A stretch of DNA of 15,825 nt from Nautiliaceae bacterium (GTDB lineage: Bacteria > Campylobacterota > Campylobacteria > Campylobacterales > Nautiliaceae), in NCBI GenBank assembly GCA_027008345.1, contig JALTBU010000226.1, forward strand, positions 1-15,825. Reading direction: 5' to 3'. Below are positions 1 to 6,948 of the stretch, in pieces; position 1 is the first letter of the stretch, and each line of letters opens with the position of its first letter. A program made the translations under genes and the position numbers. The notes below the pieces were generated by a model. That model saw only the letters and a list, made by a program, of their open reading frames with translations. It did not search any database and was not told where the DNA came from.

Positions 1-1114
1 TCATTTTATAAGGTTCTCCGCCTTTTAAAAGTTTTACCATTTGAGAAAGCAAAATTTCAAGTTTATTTGGATCAAATCCCAAAAATTTAATAGCCGCTTT
101 TACCCTTGCTATATATCCGTGATGGTCTGCTCCCCAGATGTTTATATATCTGTCATAACCTCTTTTAAATTTATCCCAGTGATATACAATATCCCCTGCA
201 AGGTATGTAGGCATTCCGTTTTCTCTTACTACGACTCTGTCTTTTTCATCTTTAAACTCGCTTGATTTTAGCCATATTTTTCCATCTTTTTCATAAAGTG
301 CCCCGTTTTTTTCTAAGATACTTTTTACTTCATCCCAATATTTATACAGACTTCTTTCACTAACCCAATTATCAAAAGGCACAACATTTAAATCATTCAA
401 ATCCCTCTTAATTTCTTCAAGCATTTTATCTTTTGCCCAAAGCGATAAATCTTCTTTATTAAAAACAGCTTCTTTCTTATCTTCTTTTTCTACTATTTCT
501 ACAGGCTCAGAAAAATAATTTTCACCAAACTCTTCAATCGCCTCACGTGCCAAATCTTTTATATATTCACCTCTATAATATTCATCAGGCCACTTAACAT
601 CAAGACCTAAAATCTCTCTTGCTGCAAGATATACAGATACTCCGAGCAAAATAATCTGACGGCCCGCATCATTTACATAATATTCAGTCGTTATTTTATA
701 TCCTATATGCCTTCCAATTCTTGCAAGAGAATCCCCAAAAATCGCTCCTCTTGCATGCCCTATATGAAGAGGTCCTGTGGGGTTTGCAGAAACATATTCA
801 AGTAATATACTCTCATCTTTTTTATCTTTTGCAAAATTCTCTTTTTGGCTTATTACTTTGTTTGCAAATTCATCCAAAAATTTGTCACTAAGTTTTATAT
901 TTACAAATCCGCTCAACGGCTCAACGCTTTCAAATTCTTCGCAATTTAGTTTTTCACAAAGATTTTTTGCAAATTCAACTGGATTTTGTTTATTCATTTT
1001 TGCATATTTAAAAACCGGCACCGCATAATGTCCGAATTCTTTTTGTTTTGGTTTATTTATTGGAGGATTTTCACCTAAATGCTCTTTAAATATATTCGCA
1101 ACTCTTTTTTTCAT
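1..1114 (-). CDS. argS: arginyl-tRNA synthetase, 3' end cut off by window edge
   Basis: Cytoplasmic class I aminoacyl-tRNA synthetase that charges tRNA-Arg. My translation of the minus strand from the ATG at 1114-1112 is open to the window edge (about 371 residues). It contains SANPTGPLHIGHARGA, with the HIGH signature at residues 117-120 (bases 755-766). This motif and context are typical of ArgS; the N-terminal part before it matches the usual Add-1 tRNA-recognition domain in length. The C-terminal anticodon-binding domain (DALR) lies outside the window. The start is fixed by a TAATG junction: the gmk stop and the argS start share one base, so the two are probably translationally coupled. 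In C. jejuni I recall tatA between argS and gmk; here there is no room for it. Identification is firm. Confidence 0.96.
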   Translation of the reverse strand, partial: MKKRVANIFKEHLGENPPINKPKQKEFGHYAVPVFKYAKMNKQNPVEFAKNLCEKLNCEEFESVEPLSGFVNIKLSDKFLDEFANKVISQKENFAKDKKDESILLEYVSANPTGPLHIGHARGAIFGDSLARIGRHIGYKITTEYYVNDAGRQIILLGVSVYLAAREILGLDVKWPDEYYRGEYIKDLAREAIEEFGENYFSEPVEIVEKEDKKEAVFNKEDLSLWAKDKMLEEIKRDLNDLNVVPFDNWVSERSLYKYWDEVKSILEKNGALYEKDGKIWLKSSEFKDEKDRVVVRENGMPTYLAGDIVYHWDKFKRGYDRYINIWGADHHGYIARVKAAIKFLGFDPNKLEILLSQMVKLLKGGEPYKM

Positions 1115-1743
1115 TAATTACCTTTCCAATGTTTTATAAATTTATCCAAATCATATTTACTTGTTTTTATAAGTGAAGATATAGCAATCCCTCTTAAAAA
1201 TTCTTTTGCTACTTCAAATTTATCATTTATAAGCAAAAAATCATACTCAGGTATCTTTTTCATTTCATGCAAAGCATTTATCATCCTAACTTCCAAACTC
1301 TCCTCAGTTTCAGTCCCTCTGTTTCTAAGTCTTTCAATTAATGTGTGTTTATCTTTTGTAGTTACAAAAACGCTTGTTACTACATCAGGATAAGCGGCTC
1401 TTACAGCATCATGTCCTTGAACATCAATATCTAAAAATACAATTTTACCTTTGCTTAATGCCTCATTTATCTGTTTTTTACTTGTGCCGTAAAAATTCCC
1501 GTGAACCTCAGCCCATTCAAGAAAATAACCTTCTTCTATATCTTTTAAAAATTCTTCTTTACTTACAAAAAAATAATCAATCCCGTCTTTTTCACCATCT
1601 CTTTTAGGTCTTGTAGTAGTTGAAATACTAAAATATGCCCTATCTCCAAGCTCTTCACAAACTGCTCTTGCAAGTGAAGTTTTACCACTTCCGCTTGGAC
1701 CTGAAACAACTAAAATACTTCCCTTTACTTTCATATATTCCAT
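1114..1743 (-). CDS. gmk: guanylate kinase
   Basis: Cytoplasmic enzyme that phosphorylates GMP to GDP with ATP. From the ATG at 1743 the product has 209 residues, the normal length for Gmk. The P-loop GPSGSGKT is at residues 15-22, followed by the GMP-binding segment STTTRPKRDGEKDGIDYFFV and the lid and core DIDVQG segment. The frame stays open to an upstream ATG at 1761, but that would place 17 bases inside the preceding gene and has no Shine-Dalgarno. The ATG at 1743 has GGAGG (1753-1749) five bases upstream, and that SD is formed by the last two glycine codons of the upstream acidic-protein gene, so the two genes are tightly coupled. It overlaps argS by one base downstream. The only doubt is the start: an ATG at 1734 is also possible. 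Confidence 0.96.
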   Translation of the reverse strand: MEYMKVKGSILVVSGPSGSGKTSLARAVCEELGDRAYFSISTTTRPKRDGEKDGIDYFFVSKEEFLKDIEEGYFLEWAEVHGNFYGTSKKQINEALSKGKIVFLDIDVQGHDAVRAAYPDVVTSVFVTTKDKHTLIERLRNRGTETEESLEVRMINALHEMKKIPEYDFLLINDKFEVAKEFLRGIAISSLIKTSKYDLDKFIKHWKGN

Positions 1744-1744
1744 T

Positions 1745-3043
1745 CTATCCTCCAAAATCAATCGTAATTGTAACTTTTGCTTTTGCTTTTTTAAGTTCTT
1801 CCCAGTTTATATTTAAAATATTTCCAAGTGTTTTTTCTTCAAGCGTTTTTTCTTTAAATTCAGTTTCTTCTGCTGTTTCAACAGTAGTTTTTTCAACACC
1901 CTCTTTGCTATCTTTTTCAAGCTCTTCGCCTATATCTTCTCCGATAGCTTCCGCAAGCGATTTTTCATCAATTGTTTCAAGTTCTTTTTCAAGATCTTCC
2001 AGCTCAGGTTGTTCCTTAGATATTTCGCTTTTTTCTGATTCTTGGCTTTTTGTTAATGTTGCAGTTTCATAAACTTCTTCATTATTTAAATTTTCTAATT
2101 CATCAATTTGCTCTTGCGGCTCCTCAATAACAAAATCTTCATCCACTTCTTCTTTGGAGTCAAGTTCATCTTCAAGTTCCTCTTTTTCAAGTATGTCTTC
2201 TTCCAAAAAAGCTTCTTCATCATTTGGTTTTTCTTCAAGCTCGCTTTCATCTATTATAAAATCTTCTAGTTCGTCACCAAATTCTTCATTTTCAACTTCG
2301 TTTTCTAAATTTACATCTTCTTCAAGTTCAAACTCTTCATTTATATCTTCTTGATCATTTGTTTGTGAATTAACACTTTCTTCTAAATATTCCTCATCAT
2401 TTTCTTTCATATCTTCAAGCTCCTCAATAGCAAAGTCTTCATCCACTTCTTCTTTGGAGTCAAGTTCATCTTCAAGTTCCTCTTTTTCAAGTATGTCTTC
2501 TTCCAAAAAAGCTTCTTCATCATTTGGTTTTTCTTCAAGCTCGCTTTCATCTATTATAAAATCTTCGTCTTCTTCTTTTTCCGGTGTCTCTTTTTCCAAA
2601 TCTTCATCACTTACCACAAAATCCTCTTCCAAATCATCCAGACTGTCATCTAAATCTGTATCAAAATCCTCACTGTCAAAATCGTCAAATGATTCTAAAT
2701 CAAATTCATCTCCGTTATCATTATTATTTGACGGTTTTTTTATATTATCCAGTAAATCTATCAAATCAGTAGGCAAAAAAGGTTTTACAATAAATTCATC
2801 AAATCCGGGAATTTTTTCATCGTTTTTATTTAAAATAAGTACAAATTTCGCATTTTTAAATGAAGCTTTTAAATTATTGAATAAATCATCGCTGAAAAGT
2901 TCTTTATCTATAAATACTGCATCATAATCCCCATCAGGAATCGATTCCAAATTTCCTATAAAAACCTCGTCTCCCCTTTTTTCCGCACTTAATGTAAAAA
3001 GTTTTTGGATAGTTGCGTTTTCACTTATTAATAAAATTTTCAT
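1745..3043 (-). CDS. highly acidic protein with degenerate receiver-like N-terminal domain and internal duplication
   Basis: Function unknown. It occupies the place of the 'highly acidic protein' (Cj1178c) that I recall between gmk and fliR in C. jejuni. Residues 1-103 read like an alpha/beta response-regulator receiver fold: strand MKILLIS, YDAVFID with Asp46 at the phospho-acceptor position, and EFIVKPF with the conserved Lys87-Pro88. However, the acidic pair after strand 1 is reduced to Glu8-Asn9, and the switch Thr/Ser is Asn72, so phosphorylation is doubtful. Residues 104-400 are overwhelmingly Asp/Glu, low complexity and probably disordered. They contain two nearly identical 49-residue blocks (160-208 and 260-308). 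The last 30 residues, around ILNINWEELKKAKAKV and ending DFGG, look ordered again and may be a partner-binding tail. The start ATG has GGGGA six bases upstream. Its last codons supply the SD of gmk. A scaffold or regulatory role is only a guess. Confidence 0.85.
   Translation of the reverse strand: MKILLISENATIQKLFTLSAEKRGDEVFIGNLESIPDGDYDAVFIDKELFSDDLFNNLKASFKNAKFVLILNKNDEKIPGFDEFIVKPFLPTDLIDLLDNIKKPSNNNDNGDEFDLESFDDFDSEDFDTDLDDSLDDLEEDFVVSDEDLEKETPEKEEDEDFIIDESELEEKPNDEEAFLEEDILEKEELEDELDSKEEVDEDFAIEELEDMKENDEEYLEESVNSQTNDQEDINEEFELEEDVNLENEVENEEFGDELEDFIIDESELEEKPNDEEAFLEEDILEKEELEDELDSKEEVDEDFVIEEPQEQIDELENLNNEEVYETATLTKSQESEKSEISKEQPELEDLEKELETIDEKSLAEAIGEDIGEELEKDSKEGVEKTTVETAEETEFKEKTLEEKTLGNILNINWEELKKAKAKVTITIDFGG
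2119..2266 (-). repeat. internal direct repeat, copy 2 (protein residues 260-308)
   Basis: Second copy of the 148-bp block in the acidic-protein gene. It carries Val305 where copy 1 has Ala205. The flanks diverge abruptly on both sides (residue 309 onward PQEQID here, against LEDMKE in copy 1), which marks the limits of a recent duplication or gene-conversion tract. Confidence 0.97.
2419..2566 (-). repeat. internal direct repeat, copy 1 (protein residues 160-208)
   Basis: First copy, in reading order, of a 148-bp block repeated exactly 300 bp away at 2119-2266. The two copies are identical over 131 bases (2436-2566 versus 2136-2266). They then differ at two positions: 2430/2130 (a Val/Ala codon change) and 2435/2135 (silent GAC/GAT). 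The period of 100 codons keeps the frame. The intervening 169-170 bases are not repeated at nucleotide level, although they are equally acidic. Confidence 0.97.
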
Positions 3044-3061
3044 AACAAATCCCCGTTTTTT

Positions 3062-3073
3062 ATTATAATTATA
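3062..3073. promoter_or_regulatory. overlapping divergent -10 boxes (acidic-protein gene / nuclease gene)
   Basis: The 48-base divergent gap has TATAAT on the plus strand at 3064-3069, and on the minus strand at 3073-3068 and 3067-3062. The plus box would start transcription near 3076, just before AGAGGA (3082-3087) and the ATG at 3092. The minus box at 3073-3068 would start near 3061, ahead of GGGGA (3054-3050). The boxes share bases, so polymerase could probably occupy only one direction at a time. No -35 consensus is seen. Confidence 0.55.
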
Positions 3074-3091
3074 TTAAAAAAAGAGGAATCT

Positions 3092-3610
3092 ATGAAATAT
3101 TTGATTTTGCTTCTGGGCTGTTTTCTTTTTGCCAAGGAAGTCTATTTTATGCCAATGAACGGCAGACAGGCAGAAAATAAAATCTTTTATACATTCACAC
3201 ACGCACATAAAACAATCAAAATAATTATGTACACATTTACAAATAGAAAAATTGCAAAAGCTTTAAAAATCGCATCAAAACATAATGTAAAAATAACAAT
3301 CATTGCAGATGAAAAAGAAGCTAAATTTCATAGAAGCGTAATCCCTAACCTAGCCGCTATTAAAAACATAAAAATATATCTCTTACACGGCAAAAGATAC
3401 AAACACGACGGATTTGGAAAATTGCACGCAAAAGTATCAATCATTGACAACAAAATTTTAATAACAGGTTCTGCCAATTACACTTACAGCGCTTTTTATA
3501 AAAATTACGAATATATTATTTTTCATAAAAACAAAGACTTAATAAAAGAATTTAATGTTTTTTTTAAATATTTAAAATCTCTCGCAAAACCATACAGACT
3601 TAACCGATAA
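3092..3610 (+). CDS. secreted phospholipase D-like nuclease (single HKD motif, Nuc/NucT type)
   Basis: Member of the phospholipase D superfamily of the short Nuc type: 172 residues with one HKD motif, a size that implies a homodimeric active site. The catalytic motif is His112-x-Lys114-x4-Asp119, followed by GSAN at 126-129 and Glu140 in NYE, all in the expected spacing. Residues 1-14 are a short hydrophobic signal, with possible cleavage after FLFA; LLGC at 7-10 could alternatively be read as a weak lipobox, so the product is probably periplasmic or membrane-anchored. Helicobacter pylori NucT, a related DNase, acts in DNA uptake; the same role here is inference, and lipid cleavage is possible. 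The SD AGAGGA lies 4-5 bases before the ATG. It is a single gene on the plus strand between two minus-strand blocks, and its last 11 bases overlap the end of fliR tail to tail. Confidence 0.9.
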   Translation: MKYLILLLGCFLFAKEVYFMPMNGRQAENKIFYTFTHAHKTIKIIMYTFTNRKIAKALKIASKHNVKITIIADEKEAKFHRSVIPNLAAIKNIKIYLLHGKRYKHDGFGKLHAKVSIIDNKILITGSANYTYSAFYKNYEYIIFHKNKDLIKEFNVFFKYLKSLAKPYRLNR

Positions 3611-4367
3611 TTGAAGAAATTATATTAAAAATTTCAATTGTTTCTTTCTCAAAAACTCTCATCATAGCACCCATTATTGCCATTAATACAAGAAAAGCAA
3701 TAGCAATCTTAATTGGGAAACCGACGACTAAAAGGTTAAACTGAGGCATTGTTTTCATAATCATTGCAAATATTATATCACTGAATAAAGAAACGGCAAG
3801 TATAGGAAACGCAAGGGAAAATCCAAACAGAAAATATTTATACATATAATCCACAAAAAACTGATAAAACGAATGTATATGAAAAAAAGTCCCAAGCGGC
3901 AGAGAATTTAGAGATTTTGCCAAAAGATAGATTTCTAAATGGTCTCCTCCAAAACTCAAAAAAACCAAAACGGCAATCCAGATAAAAAACTGCGAAAGGA
4001 TTGTCGATTGAACACCTGCATTAGGATCAAAGACATTTGCCATTGTAAATCCCATGACAAAACTTATCTGTTCAGCAGTAAACCTTAAAACATCAAACAT
4101 CAAATTCAAAGCCGTTCCTACCAAAAAAGCAAGTGTAACTTCGCTTAAAATACCGACTGTAAGGTTAAAAAGATTTATTTCAAATGTGATTTTAGGAGTT
4201 AAAGGATAAAAAAGCAATGTAAGCCAAAAAGCAAATGCAGCTTTTGATACCATTGGAATTGTCGGATAGTTAAAAACCGGAATAAAAGCTAAAAAAGAAG
4301 CAAATCTTATAAACAAAAGCAAAAAAGTTGTAACATTTACAGGTGTCAAAATGGAAGCTATATCCAA
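3600..4367 (-). CDS. fliR: flagellar type III export apparatus protein FliR
   Basis: Integral inner-membrane component of the flagellar export gate (FliP-FliQ-FliR complex) through which hook and filament proteins leave the cell. The 255-residue length is normal for FliR. The sequence is hydrophobic throughout with about six membrane segments, the FIRFASFLAFIPVF opening typical of the family, a central GFTMANVFDPNAG region, and a C-terminal PQFNLLVVGFPIKI segment, which is a FliR signature. The start is a TTG (4367-4365) with AAAGG eight bases upstream; no in-frame ATG gives the family's N-terminus. It overlaps the upstream ABC ATPase gene by 10 bases and the convergent nuclease gene by 11. 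It implies a flagellated cell. Confidence 0.95.
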   Translation of the reverse strand: MDIASILTPVNVTTFLLLFIRFASFLAFIPVFNYPTIPMVSKAAFAFWLTLLFYPLTPKITFEINLFNLTVGILSEVTLAFLVGTALNLMFDVLRFTAEQISFVMGFTMANVFDPNAGVQSTILSQFFIWIAVLVFLSFGGDHLEIYLLAKSLNSLPLGTFFHIHSFYQFFVDYMYKYFLFGFSLAFPILAVSLFSDIIFAMIMKTMPQFNLLVVGFPIKIAIAFLVLMAIMGAMMRVFEKETIEIFNIISSIIG

Positions 4368-4996
4368 ATTTCAAGCCTTTTGTTTTTAAGTTTATATACT
4401 TTGTCAAAAAATTCCGCAAGTTCTGTATCATGTGTAACAGTAATTAATGAAGCATTATTATTTTCACAATATTCATTTAAAATTTCCATCACTTCATTTG
4501 CATTATTTCTGTCAAGATTTCCAGTAGGTTCGTCTGCAAAAATAATTTTTGGTTTTTTTGTAAGAACCCTTGCTATACTAACTCTTTGTTGTTGCCCTCC
4601 ACTGAGAGTTTGAATATTTTGATGAATGACATTATCAATATCAAGTCGTTTTAGTAATTTCCAATCTATTTCCCTCTCAGCCAAAAGTGAGGCTGCCTGT
4701 ATATTTTCAAGGGCTGTAAAAGTATTGAAAAGATAATGAAATTGGAAAATTACACCAAATTCATACCGTCTTATATTTATAAGTTCTTTTTCTTTTAATT
4801 TATATAAATTTTTACCATTATATATCACCTCGCCCTTTTGAGGTTTTAGAAGAGCTGAAATTATATGAAGAAGTGTAGATTTGCCGCTTCCACTTTTCCC
4901 TATGATTGCGATTTTATCTTTTGGTTTAATTTTTAGATTAACATCTTCAAACAAAAGATAATCAAATGAATGGGAAATATTAACAGCTTCAAGCAA
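4358..4996 (-). CDS. ABC transporter ATP-binding protein, LolD/FtsE-like
   Basis: Nucleotide-binding subunit of an ABC transporter of the small LolD/MacB/FtsE class (212 residues, one ATPase domain). Walker A GKSGSGKS is at 33-40, the Q-loop around FQFHYLF at 84-90, signature LSGGQQQR at 131-138, Walker B IIFADEP at 151-157, and the switch His189. All catalytic residues are present. No permease lies beside it, so the partner must be encoded elsewhere. C. jejuni has an ABC ATPase (Cj1180c) in the same place next to fliR, so the adjacency is old. Translation starts at TTG (4996-4994) with AAAGG six bases upstream. Substrate unknown: lipoprotein release, cell-division FtsE-like function or peptide/drug export cannot be told apart from sequence alone. 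Confidence 0.92.
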   Translation of the reverse strand: MLEAVNISHSFDYLLFEDVNLKIKPKDKIAIIGKSGSGKSTLLHIISALLKPQKGEVIYNGKNLYKLKEKELINIRRYEFGVIFQFHYLFNTFTALENIQAASLLAEREIDWKLLKRLDIDNVIHQNIQTLSGGQQQRVSIARVLTKKPKIIFADEPTGNLDRNNANEVMEILNEYCENNNASLITVTHDTELAEFFDKVYKLKNKRLEIWI

Positions 4997-5014
4997 TTCA
5001 GGCCTTTTTTAAAA

Positions 5015-5023
5015 ATTATATCA
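5015..5023 (-). promoter_or_regulatory. extended -10 promoter for ABC ATPase-fliR
   Basis: The minus strand reads TGATATAAT, an extended -10 (TGn + TATAAT at 5020-5015). It would start transcription near 5008, giving a leader of about a dozen bases that includes the SD AAAGG before the TTG at 4996. Exactly the same nonamer precedes luxS. Confidence 0.6.
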
Positions 5024-5182
5024 TATAGTATTAAAAATATATACTCATTTTAAATCTATTTACATATACGCATATACCCTTTATCATGTCAATTTTCCTA
5101 TTTCCTCATCTGTTCACAAACACATATATTCATTCACAAATTTATGAGTCTGTCACTCTTTAATAATAAAAATAAAAGCAAA

Positions 5183-5200
5183 AGGCTTATTTTAAAGCCT
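5183..5200 (-). terminator. intrinsic terminator of rpsB-tsf
   Basis: In minus-strand RNA, AGGCTT (5200-5195) pairs with AAGCCT (5188-5183) across a 6-base loop and is followed by a T-rich run (TTTGCTTTTATTTTT). The hairpin includes the last codons and the stop codon of tsf. The stem is short but the position and tail fit. Confidence 0.5.
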
Positions 5201-6110
5201 CTGCTACTTCATTTGCCATATTGCATGCGTTTTTGACTAAACCTTCTCCAACTTCAAATCTGATAAAATCTACAAGTTTTGCTTCTCCGCCTGCTGCTTT
5301 TGCTGCTTTACTTAGCGCCTCAGCAACGCTTTCTTTTTTCTCAGCTTTTACATATTCTTGTTCTGTCAAACATACGTCTTGATAATATTTTTTAATTTTA
5401 CCAGGGATAATTTTTTCAATTACTTGTTCAGGTTTACCTTCTTTTAGAAGTTGAGCTTTTGCAATTTCTTTTTCTTTTTCAATTACATCAGCAGGAACAC
5501 TTTCAGGGTTTAAATATGCTGGTTTCATAGCTGCGATATGCATTGCAATATCTTTTAAAGTATCTTTAATTGCTTCACAAGTTTTTTCACTATCACATGC
5601 AGCAGCCACAAGTACACCTACTCTTCCACCTGCGTGGATATATCCGTTTACAATTCCGTTTTCAGGTGCTTTTATTGTTGCCATTCTTCTAACAACAATA
5701 TTCTCACCAATTTTTGCTATTTTAACTTTAAGCTCTTCTTCAAAAATCCCTTCACCGAATTTTGCTTTATTAAGCTCTTCTACACTTGAAATATCCTCAG
5801 TGTTGATAGTTTTTACTGTTTCACTTACAAATTCAACAAATTCATCAGTTTTTGCAACAAAGTCAGTTTCACAGTTAACTTCTACAATACTTCCTTTTTT
5901 AAAATCAGGTGTAATGTAAATTTCAACTCTTCCCTCAGCTGCATTTCTATCAGCTTTTTTTGCTGCTTTTGAAAGACCCTTTTTTCTTAATATTTCAATT
6001 GCTTTTTCTTCATCTCCGTTTGCTTCAACAAGTGCTTTTTTACAGTCCATCATTCCAGCACCTGTTTTTTCTCTAAGTGCTTTTACCTGAGCTGCTGTAA
6101 TGTTTGCCAT
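5187..6110 (-). CDS. tsf: translation elongation factor Ts
   Basis: Guanine-nucleotide exchange factor that recycles EF-Tu-GDP in the cytoplasm. The N-terminal UBA-like domain is at residues 1-45 (ITAAQVKALREKTGAGMMDCKKAL), followed by the EF-Tu-contacting TDFV motif at 82-85 and the core dimerisation-type domains. The product is 307 residues, slightly longer than E. coli EF-Ts (283). The SD GGAGG lies within the last codons of rpsB, six bases before the ATG, and only one base separates the rpsB stop from this start, so it is co-translated with rpsB. A terminator hairpin overlaps its end. Confidence 0.98.
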   Translation of the reverse strand: MANITAAQVKALREKTGAGMMDCKKALVEANGDEEKAIEILRKKGLSKAAKKADRNAAEGRVEIYITPDFKKGSIVEVNCETDFVAKTDEFVEFVSETVKTINTEDISSVEELNKAKFGEGIFEEELKVKIAKIGENIVVRRMATIKAPENGIVNGYIHAGGRVGVLVAAACDSEKTCEAIKDTLKDIAMHIAAMKPAYLNPESVPADVIEKEKEIAKAQLLKEGKPEQVIEKIIPGKIKKYYQDVCLTEQEYVKAEKKESVAEALSKAAKAAGGEAKLVDFIRFEVGEGLVKNACNMANEVAEALK

Positions 6111-6111
6111 A

Positions 6112-6948
6112 TTACGCCTCCTCTTTTTGTGTTTTAATTTCTTCTATTTCTTCTTTTATTTCTTCTTCATTTTTTGTTTCATTTGCAGCTTCTTCTTTAA
6201 TTTCTTTAATTTCTTGTTGCATTTCTTCTTCTGTTACAGGTGTTTCTTCAGCAGCACTCTCAGCCATTTCTTTTCCTTCAATAATTGCATCGGCAATTGT
6301 TTTACAGAAAAGATTTACACTTCTGATTGCATCATCATTTCCTGGAATCGGATAATCAACAACATCAGGATCACAGTTTGTATCAACTGGTGCAACAATT
6401 GGAAGTCCAAGTTTATTAGCTTCTGCAACTGCAATTTTTTCTTTAACAGTATCAATAATGAAAAGCATATCAGGAATTTTTTTCATATTTCTAATTCCAC
6501 CTAAAACTTTTTCAAGTTTAGCTCTTCTTCTTTCAAGAATTAATCTTTCTTTTTTAGTTAAAAGATTTACTTGTCCGCTTTCTTGCATTTTTTCAATAAT
6601 TTCAAGTTTTCTTATTGATTTTTGGATAGTTTTAAAGTTTGTAAGCATTCCTCCAAGCCATCTGTGGTTAACATAAGGCATTCCAGCTCTTGTAGCATGT
6701 TCTTTAATAGCTTCAACAGCCTGTTTTTTAGTACCTACGAAAAGTATAGTTTTACCCTCAGCCGCTGCATCTCTTACTACATTATAAGTATATTTAATAT
6801 ATCTTAATGTTTTTTGTAAATCGATAATATAAATGTTTTTTCTAACACCGAAAATAAATTTTTTCATTTTCGGATTCCATCTTCTTTTTTGATGTCCAAA
6901 ATGAACACCGCTTTCTAATAAATCTTTCATTGTCACATTACATGGCAT
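6112..6948 (-). CDS. rpsB: 30S ribosomal protein S2
   Basis: Small-subunit ribosomal protein. Family features include the N-terminal MKDLLESGVHFGHQKRRWNPKM segment (GVHFGH at 14-19), HRWLGGMLTNF at 95-105 and the IIDTVKEKIAVAEANKLGLPIVAPVDTNCDP core. The product is 278 residues, against about 241 in E. coli; the excess is a Glu/Lys-rich acidic tail at about 229-278 that is not part of the conserved fold. The SD AAGGAG (6960-6955) precedes the ATG at 6948. It is followed by tsf with a one-base gap, the near-universal rpsB-tsf pair. The leader upstream is long and structured, consistent with autoregulation by S2, which is known in other bacteria. Confidence 0.98.
   Translation of the reverse strand: MPCNVTMKDLLESGVHFGHQKRRWNPKMKKFIFGVRKNIYIIDLQKTLRYIKYTYNVVRDAAAEGKTILFVGTKKQAVEAIKEHATRAGMPYVNHRWLGGMLTNFKTIQKSIRKLEIIEKMQESGQVNLLTKKERLILERRRAKLEKVLGGIRNMKKIPDMLFIIDTVKEKIAVAEANKLGLPIVAPVDTNCDPDVVDYPIPGNDDAIRSVNLFCKTIADAIIEGKEMAESAAEETPVTEEEMQQEIKEIKEEAANETKNEEEIKEEIEEIKTQKEEA

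Noticed and set aside
41..1028. Plus-strand open frames at 41-265 and 777-1028
   Set aside because: They lie opposite argS, whose HIGH motif and continuous reading frame are clear on the minus strand; no SD.
1744..1761. Upstream ATG at 1761 as the gmk start
   Set aside because: It would extend into the preceding gene without an SD, while the ATG at 1743 has GGAGG five bases ahead and gives normal Gmk length.
2119..2566. CRISPR or tandem-array reading of the 148-bp repeat
   Set aside because: Only two copies with a 300-bp period, in frame within a coding sequence; this is protein-internal duplication.
2154..2927. Serine-rich plus-strand open frames opposite the acidic protein gene (two copies beginning with the same sequence)
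   Set aside because: They are the antisense of GAA/GAT-rich codons (TTC/ATC/TCT read as Ser/Phe); no SD, and they duplicate only because the minus-strand gene contains a direct repeat.
6100..6504. Phe/Cys/Ser-rich plus-strand open frames opposite rpsB
   Set aside because: Composition is that of antisense to an acidic Lys/Glu-rich gene; rpsB on the other strand is unambiguous.
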